Assembly: GCA_963724535.1 (NCBI GenBank)
Contig: CAVRVD010000023.1
Coordinates: forward strand, 62,001-126,000
Direction: 5' to 3'
DNA: 64,000 bases
DNA from: JADJPO01 sp963724535
GTDB lineage: Bacteria > Actinomycetota > Actinomycetes > Actinomycetales > Kineosporiaceae
Shown here one piece after another: positions 33,529-41,698 of the stretch. The notes under the pieces were generated by a model. That model was not told the origin of the DNA, searched no databases, and saw only the letters and a list, made by a program, of their open reading frames with translations. Positions within the stretch are counted from its first letter, which is position 1; every line of letters begins with the position of its first letter. Both the position numbers and the translations under genes were made by a program.

Positions 33529-34065
33529 GTGAACCTCAGCAGCCCTGTCGGTGAGCCGCCAGCCCGTCAACGCGCTCTGCGCACCGCTGCCGCCGCCTGC
33601 GCGCTGCTGCTCCTGCCGGGCCTGAGCGCCTGCTCGTTCACCAATCCGAAGACCACGGCGACGACCTACGCCGCCGCTGACGGGACCAACGACCAGATCA
33701 TCGACGAGGCGACCGGCGCCTCCGTCGAACTGCGGAACATGCTGCTGGTAGCCCAGGAGGAGGACGGCCCCGGCACCCTGGTCGGCGTGGCCGCCAACAC
33801 CGGCGCCCAGCCGGTCCGGGTCACCTTCACCGTGCTGGACGGCGACGGTCAGTCCGTCGGCACCGGCACGGTGCTGGCCGGCAGCGGCGAACTGACCTCG
33901 ATCGGAACCGACGGCACCGCCGTTCGGGTGGCCTCGGTGCCGGTACCGCCCGGGGCCAACCTCACCCTCGTCGTGGAGACGCCGGCCGGTGGATCGCAGC
34001 GGATGACGCTGCCCGTCCTGGCCGCTGAGGGCCCCTACGCGGACCTGCTGGCCGGACCGGAGTGA
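33529..34065 (+). CDS. Secreted lipoprotein of unknown function
   Basis: A 178-residue protein with a type II signal peptide: a basic N-terminus, the hydrophobic core AAAACALLLLPG and the lipobox LSAC with the lipidated Cys near residue 36. The mature part is beta-rich and resembles DUF461/PCu(A)C-like copper or DNA-uptake-associated lipoproteins of actinobacteria in its pattern (VELRNMLLVAQEEDGPGTLVGVAANTG, GTDGTAVRVASVPVPPG). The metal-binding His/Met motif of PCuAC is not visible. GTG 33529 is preceded by a weak GAGAGGA. It stands alone, convergent with regX3. Function is not assigned. Confidence 0.7.
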   Translation: MNLSSPVGEPPARQRALRTAAAACALLLLPGLSACSFTNPKTTATTYAAADGTNDQIIDEATGASVELRNMLLVAQEEDGPGTLVGVAANTGAQPVRVTFTVLDGDGQSVGTGTVLAGSGELTSIGTDGTAVRVASVPVPPGANLTLVVETPAGGSQRMTLPVLAAEGPYADLLAGPE

Positions 34066-34089
34066 GCTCTGGCCGGTCCCGGGCTGGGG

Positions 34090-34770
34090 CTAGGCCTCGA
34101 ACTTGTAGCCGAGCCCCCGCACCGTAATCAGGTACCGCGGGTTGCCGGGATCGGGTTCGACCTTGCCGCGCAGCCGTTTCACATGGACGTCGAGGGTCTT
34201 GGTGTCGCCGACGTAGTCCGCGCCCCACACCCGGTCGATCAGCTGTGTGCGGGTGAGCACCCGACCGGCGTTGCGCAGGAGGATCTCGAGCAGCTCGAAC
34301 TCCTTGAGCGGCAGCGAGACCTGGTCGCCCTGCACGGTGACGACATGCCGCTCGACGTCCATCCGCACCGGTCCGGCCTCGATGGTCGTGTGCGCCATCG
34401 GCTCCGGCTCCGACCCGCGGCGCAGGACCGCGCGGATCCGGGCCACGAGCTCGCGTGAGGAGTAGGGCTTTGTGACATAGTCGTCGGCGCCGAGCTCGAG
34501 ACCGACCACCTTGTCGATCTCGCTGTCCTTGGCGGTCAGCATGATCACGGGGACGTTGCTGCGGCTGCGCAGCTGGCGGCACACCTCGGTACCGGGCAGG
34601 CCGGGCAGCATCAGGTCCAGCAGCACCAGGTCGGCTCCACCGCGGTCGAACTCCTCCAGTGCAGACGGCCCGTCACCGGCCACCGCGACGTCGTAGCCCT
34701 CCTTGCGCAGCAGGAACGACAGGGGGTCACTGAACGACTCCTCGTCCTCCACCACAAGGATCCGGATCAC
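34090..34770 (-). CDS. regX3: Response regulator RegX3 (OmpR family)
   Basis: A 226-residue two-component regulator of phosphate starvation. The receiver domain has the acidic pocket VEDEES, phospho-acceptor Asp52 in LVLLDLMLPG, and Thr/Lys in MLTAKDS and YVTKPYSSREL. The C-terminal OmpR winged helix (about 130-226) has VRMDVERHVV, LPLKEFELLEILLRNAGRVLTR and the recognition helix KTLDVHVKRLRGKVE. Its ATG overlaps the senX3 stop by four bases. Gene order mshA-ybjN-gpmA-senX3-regX3 is the same as in mycobacteria apart from the orientation of phoU, which supports the name. Confidence 0.92.
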   Translation of the reverse strand: MIRILVVEDEESFSDPLSFLLRKEGYDVAVAGDGPSALEEFDRGGADLVLLDLMLPGLPGTEVCRQLRSRSNVPVIMLTAKDSEIDKVVGLELGADDYVTKPYSSRELVARIRAVLRRGSEPEPMAHTTIEAGPVRMDVERHVVTVQGDQVSLPLKEFELLEILLRNAGRVLTRTQLIDRVWGADYVGDTKTLDVHVKRLRGKVEPDPGNPRYLITVRGLGYKFEA

Positions 34771-36029
34771 CGGGCAGCTCCTCTCGGCTTGACGATGCTG
34801 GGCGCCACTTTGGTCGGGGCATCGGACCCAGGGGCGTCCACCCCCTTCGACGGGCCGGCGGTCCTGGTGGCCGCGACCTGCACCCCCGAGGTTGGAGCAG
34901 TCACGGACTGGGCGCCGTCCGGCAACCGGAGGGTGAAGGTTGAGCCGACCCCCGGTTCGCTCCAGAGTGTCACCTCACCGCCGTGGTTGGCTGCCACATG
35001 CTTGACGATGCTCAGCCCGAGGCCGGTTCCCCCGGTGGCCCGCGAACGCGCCGTGTCGACGCGGTAGAACCGCTCGAAGATGCGTTCCTGCTCGGCGCGC
35101 GGGATGCCGATCCCCTGGTCCTTCACGGCGATCTCGACCAGCCCGTCCGAGCGACGAACACCGATTCCCACCCTGCGCCCCTCGGCCGAGTAGACCACGG
35201 CGTTGTCCACCAGGTTGCGCACCGCGGTGACCAGCAGCTCCCGGTCACCGAAGACGACGGCGCCCGAATCGCCGCCCACCGAGATCGTCACCTGGCGGCT
35301 GTCGGCCTGCAGGCGCGCCCTGTCCACGGCGTCGTTGATGACGCCGTCCACACCGACCGGCTCTGGCGAATGCAGCGCGTCGGCGACCTGGAGCCGGGAC
35401 AGGTCGATGATCTCCTGGACCAGCGTGGCGAGGCGCCGGGCCTCGCGCTCCATCCGCTGGGCGAAGCGATGGACGGCGGGCGGGTCGTCGGCCGCGCCGT
35501 CGACGGCCTCGGCGAGCAGCTGGAGCGAGCCGATCGGGGTCTTCAGCTCGTGGCTGACGTTCGCCACGAAGTCCCGGCGGATCTCCTCCACACGACGCGC
35601 CTCGGTGCGGTCGTCGACCAGCACCAGGATGTGTTCTGAATCGAGGGGAGCTAGCCGCGCGTTCACCACGAGCCGGGCCCGTCCCAGCGGGCCACGGGCC
35701 AGCTCCAGCTCACGTTCGCAGACCAGTCCCGACCGGCGGGACTCAGCGGCCAGCTCACGCAGCTCGGTGTGCACCAGCTCGTGCCCCCTGACCAGACCGA
35801 AGGCGTAGGCAGCCGGGGACGCCTTGACCACACCCCCGGCGGCATCCAGCACCACGGCCGCCGAGCGCAACACGGCCAGCACCTCGGCCAACCCCTCGGG
35901 CAGCATGGGCTCGGGCGGCTCGGCCAGGCGACGCCGCTCCCGCTCGCTGAGCTGGTAGCCGACCATGCCGGCGACGCCCGTCAGGAGGCCGACCAGCCCG
36001 GCCAGGGCCACCGCCAGCGACGTGCTCAC
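34767..36029 (-). CDS. senX3: Phosphate-sensing histidine kinase SenX3
   Basis: A 420-residue membrane kinase. A single N-terminal membrane segment (LAVALAGLVGLLTGVAGMVGY) is followed by a PAS-like domain (about 50-160). The H-box is FVANVSHELKTPIGS, the N-box NLVDNAVVYSAEG, then DQGIGIPRAEQERIFERFYR and GGTGLGLSIVKHVAANH. There is little periplasmic sequence, so sensing probably works through PhoU and a Pst transporter, as in mycobacteria. I chose the GTG at 36029 because the membrane helix follows at once, as in known SenX3; the longer frame adds 44 unlikely residues. Confidence 0.92.
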   Translation of the reverse strand: MSTSLAVALAGLVGLLTGVAGMVGYQLSERERRRLAEPPEPMLPEGLAEVLAVLRSAAVVLDAAGGVVKASPAAYAFGLVRGHELVHTELRELAAESRRSGLVCERELELARGPLGRARLVVNARLAPLDSEHILVLVDDRTEARRVEEIRRDFVANVSHELKTPIGSLQLLAEAVDGAADDPPAVHRFAQRMEREARRLATLVQEIIDLSRLQVADALHSPEPVGVDGVINDAVDRARLQADSRQVTISVGGDSGAVVFGDRELLVTAVRNLVDNAVVYSAEGRRVGIGVRRSDGLVEIAVKDQGIGIPRAEQERIFERFYRVDTARSRATGGTGLGLSIVKHVAANHGGEVTLWSEPGVGSTFTLRLPDGAQSVTAPTSGVQVAATRTAGPSKGVDAPGSDAPTKVAPSIVKPRGAAR

Positions 36030-36079
36030 AGGTGCCAGGGTAGGTCTCCTGGGCCGATGCTCCAGCCCTGGCGGCCAAC

Positions 36080-36112
36080 GTTCACCTGGCACAGGGAGAT
36101 CGTTCACGCCGG
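36080..36112 (+). promoter_or_regulatory. PHO box (RegX3/PhoP-type) between senX3 and phoU
   Basis: GTTCACCTGGC at 36080 and GTTCACGCCGG at 36102 are direct repeats separated by exactly two 11-base turns, matching the actinobacterial PHO-box unit GTTCACC in 11-base phase. It lies 51 bases from the senX3 start and 118 from phoU, so it can serve both. Confidence 0.75.
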
Positions 36113-36229
36113 GCTGGCACCCTACCTGGGACAGCGACCTGCGTGGGGTCAGGTGTACCAACAGGTCTACTCTCGCTACACGGTTACTGTGGGTCTACTG
36201 CTGAGAGCCCACGAACGGAGCGGCGGTCG

Positions 36230-36883
36230 ATGCGCGAGCACTTCCATGACGAGCTTCAGAGTCTGTCCGACCTGCTCGTCGAGATGTCCCGGCTTGTGGG
36301 TTCGGCGATCGCCCGGGCCACGACGGCGATGCTGGACAGCGATCTCTCCTTGGCCGAGTCGGTGATCTCGGCCGACGAGCAGGTGGACGCGCTGCAGGCG
36401 GAGTTCGAGGAGCGCTCGCTGAGCCTGCTGGCCCTGCAGCAGCCGGTGGCCACCGACCTGCGAACGATCGTGACCGGGCTGCGGATGAGCGCCGACCTGG
36501 AGCGGATGGGCGACCTGGCCCGGCACATCGCCAAGCTCGCCAGGATGCGCCATCCTCGCTCGGCCGTTCCGAGCGAGGCGCGCGGCATCGTGATGCAGAT
36601 GGGTCAGGTGGCCGAGCAGATCGTGGCCAAGACCGGCACCGTCATCGCCCTGCGTGACCTGCAGGCCGCCGCCGAGCTCGAGGGCGACGACGACGCCATG
36701 GACGAGCTGCATCGCCAGCTGTTCACGCTGCTGCTCGACGAGGACTGGCCGCACGGCATCGAGGCGGCGATCGACGTGACCCTGTGCGGGCGCTTCTACG
36801 AGCGGTTCGCCGACCACGCCGTGTCGGTCGCGCGCCGAGTGGTGTACCTGGTGACCGGCGAGCGGGTCAGCCAGCCGGGTTGA
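36230..36883 (+). CDS. phoU: Phosphate signalling protein PhoU
   Basis: PhoU links phosphate transport to the sensor kinase and keeps the response off when phosphate is plentiful. The 217-residue protein is two PhoU three-helix repeats with metal-binding motifs: first repeat ISADEQVDALQAEFEE and VATDLRTIVTGLRMSADLERMGDLARHIAK, second DDAMDELHRQLFTLLLDE and CGRFYERFADHAVSVARRVVYLVTG. MREHFHDELQSL at 36230 is the standard start; the ORF extends 29 codons further upstream through promoter DNA. It is divergent from senX3-regX3 and shares the PHO box. No pst genes are in the window. Confidence 0.94.
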   Translation: MREHFHDELQSLSDLLVEMSRLVGSAIARATTAMLDSDLSLAESVISADEQVDALQAEFEERSLSLLALQQPVATDLRTIVTGLRMSADLERMGDLARHIAKLARMRHPRSAVPSEARGIVMQMGQVAEQIVAKTGTVIALRDLQAAAELEGDDDAMDELHRQLFTLLLDEDWPHGIEAAIDVTLCGRFYERFADHAVSVARRVVYLVTGERVSQPG

Positions 36884-36902
36884 CGCCCCTGGGGCCGAGG
36901 GA

Positions 36903-37646
36903 TCAGCGGCCCTGGTTGGCGACCGCCGCGGCAGCCACCGCGGCCGCTTCCGGGTCCAGGTAACGGCCACCCCTGGTCACCGGCGACAGATCCTCGTCGA
37001 GCTCGTAGACCAGCGGGATACCGGTCGGGATGTTCAGCCCCACGATGTCGGTCTCGCTGATCTGGTCTAGGTGCATGACCAGGGCCCGCAACGAGTTGCC
37101 GTGTGCGGCGAGCATGACCACGTTGCCCGCCTTCAGGTCCGGCACCACGTCGGACTCCCAGTACGGCAGCATCCGGGCCACGACGTCCTTGAGGCACTCG
37201 GTGGCCGGCAGGTCCGCGCCGAGGTCAGCGTAGCGGGTGTCGCCGTCCTGGCCGAACTCCGAACCCACCTCGATCGGCGGCGGTGGAGTGTCGTAGGAGC
37301 GGCGCCAGATCATGAACTGCTCCTCGCCGTAGGTCTGCAGGGTCTGCTTCTTGTCCTTGCCCTGCAGCGCCCCGTAGTGCCGCTCGTTGAGCCGCCAGTC
37401 CCGCTTGACCGGGATCCAGTGCCGGTCGGCGGCGTCCAGGGCCAGGTTCGCGGTGGTGATCGCCCGACGCAGCAACGAGGTGTGCACGATGTCCGGTAGC
37501 AGCCCCTCCTCCGCCAGCATCCGTCCGCCGGCCTCGGCCTCCGCCACGCCCTTCTCGGAGAGCGGGACGTCGACCCAACCGGTGAACAGGTTCTTGGCGT
37601 TCCAGTCGCTCTGACCGTGTCGCAGCAGCACAAGGGTGTAGGTCAT
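36903..37646 (-). CDS. gpmA: 2,3-bisphosphoglycerate-dependent phosphoglycerate mutase
   Basis: A glycolytic enzyme interconverting 3- and 2-phosphoglycerate. The 247 residues have the phosphohistidine motif LVLLRHGQSDWN near residue 10, FTGWVDVPLSEKG, LNERHYGALQGKDK and the second catalytic His in MLAAHGNSLRALV. Length matches the dPGM family. The ATG at 37646 has TAGCCT seven bases upstream, overlapping the ybjN stop codon; the upstream open frame is not conserved. It lies in the conserved mshA-ybjN-gpmA-senX3-regX3 block. Confidence 0.96.
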   Translation of the reverse strand: MTYTLVLLRHGQSDWNAKNLFTGWVDVPLSEKGVAEAEAGGRMLAEEGLLPDIVHTSLLRRAITTANLALDAADRHWIPVKRDWRLNERHYGALQGKDKKQTLQTYGEEQFMIWRRSYDTPPPPIEVGSEFGQDGDTRYADLGADLPATECLKDVVARMLPYWESDVVPDLKAGNVVMLAAHGNSLRALVMHLDQISETDIVGLNIPTGIPLVYELDEDLSPVTRGGRYLDPEAAAVAAAAVANQGR

Positions 37647-37653
37647 ACCGGAA

Positions 37654-37659
37654 AGGCTA
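37654..37659 (-). promoter_or_regulatory. -10 hexamer for gpmA within the ybjN stop
   Basis: TAGCCT on the minus strand includes the TAG stop of ybjN and lies seven bases before the gpmA ATG. It suggests an internal promoter giving a leaderless gpmA mRNA. Confidence 0.5.
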
Positions 37660-38178
37660 GTCCTCGAGGAGGTGCTTGAAGGCGTCCAGGTTGTGGGTCG
37701 GCTCACCCCGTGCCACCCGCCACTGCCACTCCTTCTTCATCGAGGACAGGAAGCCCAGCACCAGCAGGTCGTTGAACGAGGAGTCCGCGGTGGCCAGGAC
37801 AGCACCGAGCAGGCCGTCGATGCTCTCCTGCGTGACCGCCGCCAACGGCAGCCGGCCGACCAAATAGACGTCGCCGAGGGAGTCCAGCGCGAAGGCGATC
37901 CCCGGCAGCCGGGCGTTGCGGGCCAGCAACCAGCGATAGAACGCCTCGTGGTTCTCGTCGGGTCGGCGGACCACGAAGGCCGACACCGACAGGCTGCGGT
38001 CCCCGACCACCAGGGAGGCTGTGGTGCGCAGCTTGGCCTCGCCCGGCAGCTGGACGACGTGCTCTCCTGCGCGCGTGCCGAGCTCGTACTCCAGGCCGGC
38101 CTCGGTCAGCCAGGCGGCGAGCAGCGACTCGACGCGGGCCCGGTCGGCGCGCATCGACCCCCCGAGCGCACCGGTCAT
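37657..38178 (-). CDS. YbjN domain protein
   Basis: A 173-residue cytosolic protein of the YbjN/type III secretion chaperone-like fold. Recognisable parts are the N-terminal VESLLAAWLTEAGLEYE, the KLRTTASLVVGDRSLSVSAFVVRRP strand region, FYRWLLARNARLPGIAFALDSLGDVYLVGRLPL and the C-terminal signature SSMKKEWQWRVARGEPTHNLDAF. Its ATG overlaps the mshA stop by four bases (ATGA). The pairing mshA-ybjN is conserved in mycothiol-producing actinobacteria, but the molecular function of the YbjN partner is not known. Confidence 0.9.
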   Translation of the reverse strand: MTGALGGSMRADRARVESLLAAWLTEAGLEYELGTRAGEHVVQLPGEAKLRTTASLVVGDRSLSVSAFVVRRPDENHEAFYRWLLARNARLPGIAFALDSLGDVYLVGRLPLAAVTQESIDGLLGAVLATADSSFNDLLVLGFLSSMKKEWQWRVARGEPTHNLDAFKHLLED

Positions 38179-39560
38179 GACGGGACCGCCAGTGCGGTCA
38201 GGTCGACCACGTCGTCCGGATCGCCGGCGGTGGCCGGACGGGGTACGAACCGGCCGGGCAGCGGCTCCACCGCCATGCCCACCGCGCCCCCGACGTCGCG
38301 CCGGTGGTCGGCGACGGCGCGAACGTAGACCTCCTGGAGCGCCTCGACGGTGGCCCCCCAGCTGAACCGACCCGCCTGCTCGACCGCGGCCCGACCCATC
38401 CGGTCCCGAGCCCGGCGGTCGTCCAGCATCCGACGCAGGGACGCCGCCCAGGTGTGTGCGTCGTGGCCATCCACCAGCACGCCGGAGATGCCGTCCGCCA
38501 CCGCCGTCGGCAGCCCGCCGACCCGGGCGGCCAGCACCGGGGTGCCGCAGGCCTGCGCCTCCACCGCGACCAGCCCGAACGACTCGCTGTACGAGGGCAC
38601 CGCGACCAGGTCTGCTGCCCGATACCACTGCGCCAGCCGGGCCCGGGCGACCGGCGGGTGGAACTGCACCACGTCGTCCAGGCCGAGGGAGCCGACCAGC
38701 TGCTGGAGCTGTTCCGGGCGCTCCAGGCCGGTGCCGCTCGGACCGCCCAGAACCGCGACCTGCAGGCGCCGGCAGCGCTGCGGGTCTGCGGCCAGCAGCT
38801 CGGCGACCGCGCGAACCAGGACGTCCGGCGCCTTGAGCGGCTGGATCCGGCCGACGAACAGCACCAGGTCGACCTCGGGGTCCAGGCCGAGCGCGCGGCG
38901 GGCGGCACGCCGGCCCTCGGGGCCACCGGGACGGAAGATGTCCAGGTCGACCCCGGGAGGCACGACAGCGACCCGGTCCGGTTCGGCCCCGTACAGGTCG
39001 ATCAGCTCGCTCGCCTCCTGGTCGGTGTTGGCGACCAGCCGGTCCGCGGCGGCCACCACCTGTTCCTCGCCGATCGTCCGGACCGCCGGCTCGGGGGTGT
39101 CGCCCTCGGCCAGCAGGGCGTTCTTGACCTTGGCCATCGTGTGCATGGTGTGCACCAGCGGGGTCTGCCACCGGTCGGCGGCCAACCAGCCGACCTGACC
39201 GGACAGCCAGTAGTGGGAGTGGATCAGGTCGTACCAGCCGGGCTCCTGACGAGCTTCGACCCGCATCACACCGGCGGCGAAGGCGCACAGCTGACCGGGC
39301 AGGTCGTTCTTGGACAGACCCTCGAAGGGTCCGGCGACGAGGGTGCGGACCAGGACCCCGGGGGCCAGCTCGGCCAGTGGCGGATCGTCACTGCTGGTGG
39401 CCCGGGTGAAGATGTCGACCTCGGTGCCGCGTTCGGCGAGCCGCCTGGCGGTCTCGACGACGTAGACGTTCAGACCGCCGGCGTCGCCGGTGCCTGGCTG
39501 CTCCAGGGGCGAGGTGTGCACCGACAGCATCGCCACCCGACGTGGGCGTTCAGCGGTCAT
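38175..39560 (-). CDS. mshA: D-inositol-3-phosphate glycosyltransferase MshA
   Basis: MshA is a GT4 glycosyltransferase that joins GlcNAc from UDP-GlcNAc to inositol-3-phosphate, the first step of mycothiol synthesis. The 461-residue protein shows MLSVHTSPLEQPGTGDAGGLNVYV near residue 12 (donor and acceptor loop), LIHSHYWLSGQVGWL, VPPGVDLDIFRPGG, VGRIQPLKAPDVLVRAV and the EX7E motif in PSYSESFGLVAVEAQACGTPV. The ATG at 39560 follows GAGGGAAG; the longer frame adds 23 Arg-rich residues. It is translationally coupled to ybjN. Presence of mycothiol supports an actinobacterial host. Confidence 0.95.
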   Translation of the reverse strand: MTAERPRRVAMLSVHTSPLEQPGTGDAGGLNVYVVETARRLAERGTEVDIFTRATSSDDPPLAELAPGVLVRTLVAGPFEGLSKNDLPGQLCAFAAGVMRVEARQEPGWYDLIHSHYWLSGQVGWLAADRWQTPLVHTMHTMAKVKNALLAEGDTPEPAVRTIGEEQVVAAADRLVANTDQEASELIDLYGAEPDRVAVVPPGVDLDIFRPGGPEGRRAARRALGLDPEVDLVLFVGRIQPLKAPDVLVRAVAELLAADPQRCRRLQVAVLGGPSGTGLERPEQLQQLVGSLGLDDVVQFHPPVARARLAQWYRAADLVAVPSYSESFGLVAVEAQACGTPVLAARVGGLPTAVADGISGVLVDGHDAHTWAASLRRMLDDRRARDRMGRAAVEQAGRFSWGATVEALQEVYVRAVADHRRDVGGAVGMAVEPLPGRFVPRPATAGDPDDVVDLTALAVPS

Positions 39561-39885
39561 CGCGGCTTCCCTCTCGTCGCCGTCCGGCGTCCTACGACGG
39601 CGGCAGGGACCCACCACCACCATCCTCAACGCCGACCTACGGCGCTGGTCTTCCCGGCGCCGTCAATCGGCCCGACGCTAACCGAGGTCGGTGGGATCGT
39701 CCTGTCGAGCCGGACCGGACGGGTCGGCAGGCAGGGCCAGGACCCGCCGGACCGGTCGCCGCCCCGACGAACAGCACGTCGACCGTGAACCGGCCTACCA
39801 GCTCGGGACGGTTGCCCGGGTGGATCCAGACGTCCTTGTTCGGGGTGTTCAACCCAGGACCACCCCAGCTGGCGGCTCGGTGAGA
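39561..39885. other. Intergenic region between mshA and the DUF6270 gene
   Basis: 325 bases. One minus-strand frame (39637-39852, 71 codons) begins with the plausible NKDVWIHPGNRPELVGRF stretch but becomes Arg/Pro/Gly-rich; it could be a gene remnant and is not called. Otherwise only the mshA promoter is expected. Confidence 0.5.
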
Positions 39886-40716
39886 TCAGCGTGGCCTGGG
39901 CAGCCGTCGCACCCGACGCAACACGTCCCGAGGAGCGTCCGGCAGCCTCAGGCTGATCCCGCGCCCAGGCCGAACCGGCGGCTCGACCGCGTCGAGGAAG
40001 CCCAACAGCCAGCGGTAGTAGTCATCGACGTAGTGGTAGCTGGTCACCCCCCACCGGTGGTCCGGGTCGGCCAGGCACACCTCCTCGGGCGGCCTGGCCC
40101 GCAGCATCCGGTCACCGAAGCCCCTCACGAGTGCAGCGACCAGCGGTTGCTGGCCGGCCTGCAGGTCACGGGCCCATCCGGCCTGTGGCTCGGGCATCTC
40201 GGTGCCGTCGCCGACGCGCGTCGTGTAGGGCGCCTCGTTGAGCACGAACGCCGTGCGGGGCAGCCGGCGCACCAGGACCCGGGACAGGCGCCGAGCCGCC
40301 TCGGTGAACAGCTCGGCCCGCCGCGGGCTGGTCATCGAGACGAGCTCGTCGGCCGCAGCCAGCAGGTGTTGGGCGTCCGGCAGCTGGCGGAAGTAGTCCG
40401 AGCTGGTCAGCCAGGTCTGCCCGAACCGCGCGATCGGCAACCGTTCGTCGGTCAGGTCCAGGACCACGATGTCCGGTTCGGCCGCCACCAGGGCGTCGAC
40501 GATCGTCTTGGCGGCGTCCTCGATGATCATGCGTTGTGGGAAGCCGCTGAGGCCATCGATGTCCACCGACATCGGCGGCGAGGCCTGGCTCACCCACGAG
40601 CTGCGCGCGCCGTAGTACACCAACGGCAGCTCGTCCTCGACCCACTGCTGCAGGTCGGGGAGCGCGAAGGCGTCCCGGGTGACGCAGCTCCCCCAGATCG
40701 CGACCTTACGAGCCAT
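39886..40716 (-). CDS. DUF6270 protein (GSC-x-TRD family)
   Basis: A 276-residue protein opening MARKVAIWGSCVTRDAF, the signature of the DUF6270 family found beside polysaccharide and glycosyltransferase genes. Further conserved pieces are the Y-x-AR-x-S segment (VYYGARSSWVSQ), DIVVLDLTDERLP and the C-terminal WGVTSYHYVDDYYRWLL with a conserved His/Tyr cluster. The Ser of GSC, and Asp and His further on, would fit an SGNH-hydrolase-like arrangement, but this is inference. I start at the ATG 40716, three codons inside the longest frame. It lies upstream of mshA on the same strand after a 325-base gap. Confidence 0.7.
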   Translation of the reverse strand: MARKVAIWGSCVTRDAFALPDLQQWVEDELPLVYYGARSSWVSQASPPMSVDIDGLSGFPQRMIIEDAAKTIVDALVAAEPDIVVLDLTDERLPIARFGQTWLTSSDYFRQLPDAQHLLAAADELVSMTSPRRAELFTEAARRLSRVLVRRLPRTAFVLNEAPYTTRVGDGTEMPEPQAGWARDLQAGQQPLVAALVRGFGDRMLRARPPEEVCLADPDHRWGVTSYHYVDDYYRWLLGFLDAVEPPVRPGRGISLRLPDAPRDVLRRVRRLPRPR

Positions 40717-40903
40717 CGACGGCAATCCCTCCCCCTGGAAGGCCCCATTGTGGCGGTCAGCCCGGGCGGCAACCAGCAGTTACCCAACGAAGGGGCCAAA
40801 GACCTGGCGGAGGACACCCCCGAAACGTCAGGGTGAAGCCGGGCGCCCGCGACCTCGGCGCCGTTCGAGGGGGTTGCGTCGTTCCGTCGGTCGTGAGGTG
40901 CGA

Positions 40904-41698
40904 ATGGCCAGGAGCCAGCGGGGCGCCGACGCCGCCCTCGTCGGTCGCCAAGCGGCGAGCGGCGCGCTGACCCTGCTCCGCCAGATCGCTCGGGACGTGC
41001 GGGGCAGCTTGCGGGACGTCACCCCGATCATCATCGTGGTGGCCTTCTTCCAGCTCATGGTGCTGCGCCAACCCATGCCGAACCTGGCCGGGATCGCCTC
41101 GGGAGCGGTACTCGTGGTGCTCGGGTTGGCCCTGTTCGTCCGGGGTCTGGAACTGGGTCTGTTCCCGATCGGCGAGGCGATGGCCGCCGGGTTCGCCCGT
41201 AAGGGCAGCATCGGCTGGCTCGTGGCGTTCGCCTTCGCGCTGGGCTTCAGCACCACGGTGGCCGAACCGGCTCTGATCGCGATCGCCAGCGAGGCCGCCG
41301 ACGTGGCGGCCGAGGGCCAGCTGGTGGCGAACACCGAGGACGCCAAGGCGGCGTACGCCTTCGGGCTGCGGCTCACCGTGGCGCTGTCGGTCGGCGCGGC
41401 GGTGGCGATCGGCGTCATCCGGATCGTCAAGGGTTGGCCGGTGCAGCGACTGATCATCGGCGGCTACCTCTGCGTGGTCGCGCTCACCTCGGTGGCACCC
41501 CGCGAGATCATCGGGATCGCCTACGACTCCGGCGGCGTCACGACGTCGACCGTCACCGTGCCGCTGATCACCGCCCTGGGCGTCGGCCTGGCGACCTCGA
41601 TCCGGGGTCGGAACCCGATGGTCGACGGCTTCGGGCTGATCGCCTTCGCCTCGCTCACGCCCATGATCTTCGTGATGATCTACGGGATGCTGATATGA
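40904..41698 (+). CDS. DUF1538 membrane protein, first subunit
   Basis: A 264-residue integral membrane protein with about six or seven spans, family DUF1538. Two short conserved motifs likely form re-entrant loops: FSTTVAEPALIAIASEA near residue 125 and YDSGGVTTSTVTVPLITAL near residue 208. The protein is the first of a four-gene operon and its stop overlaps the next start by four bases. The partner protein has the same two motifs, so the pair probably forms a pseudo-symmetric heteromer. DUF1538 has no established substrate. The ATG at 40904 follows TGAGGTG; a long upstream open frame overlaps the DUF6270 promoter and is rejected. Confidence 0.88.
   Translation: MARSQRGADAALVGRQAASGALTLLRQIARDVRGSLRDVTPIIIVVAFFQLMVLRQPMPNLAGIASGAVLVVLGLALFVRGLELGLFPIGEAMAAGFARKGSIGWLVAFAFALGFSTTVAEPALIAIASEAADVAAEGQLVANTEDAKAAYAFGLRLTVALSVGAAVAIGVIRIVKGWPVQRLIIGGYLCVVALTSVAPREIIGIAYDSGGVTTSTVTVPLITALGVGLATSIRGRNPMVDGFGLIAFASLTPMIFVMIYGMLI

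Noticed and set aside
39637..39852. 71-codon minus-strand frame upstream of mshA
   Set aside because: Only the first third looks protein-like; there is no ribosome binding site or recognisable family. Mentioned in the intergenic entry as a possible remnant.
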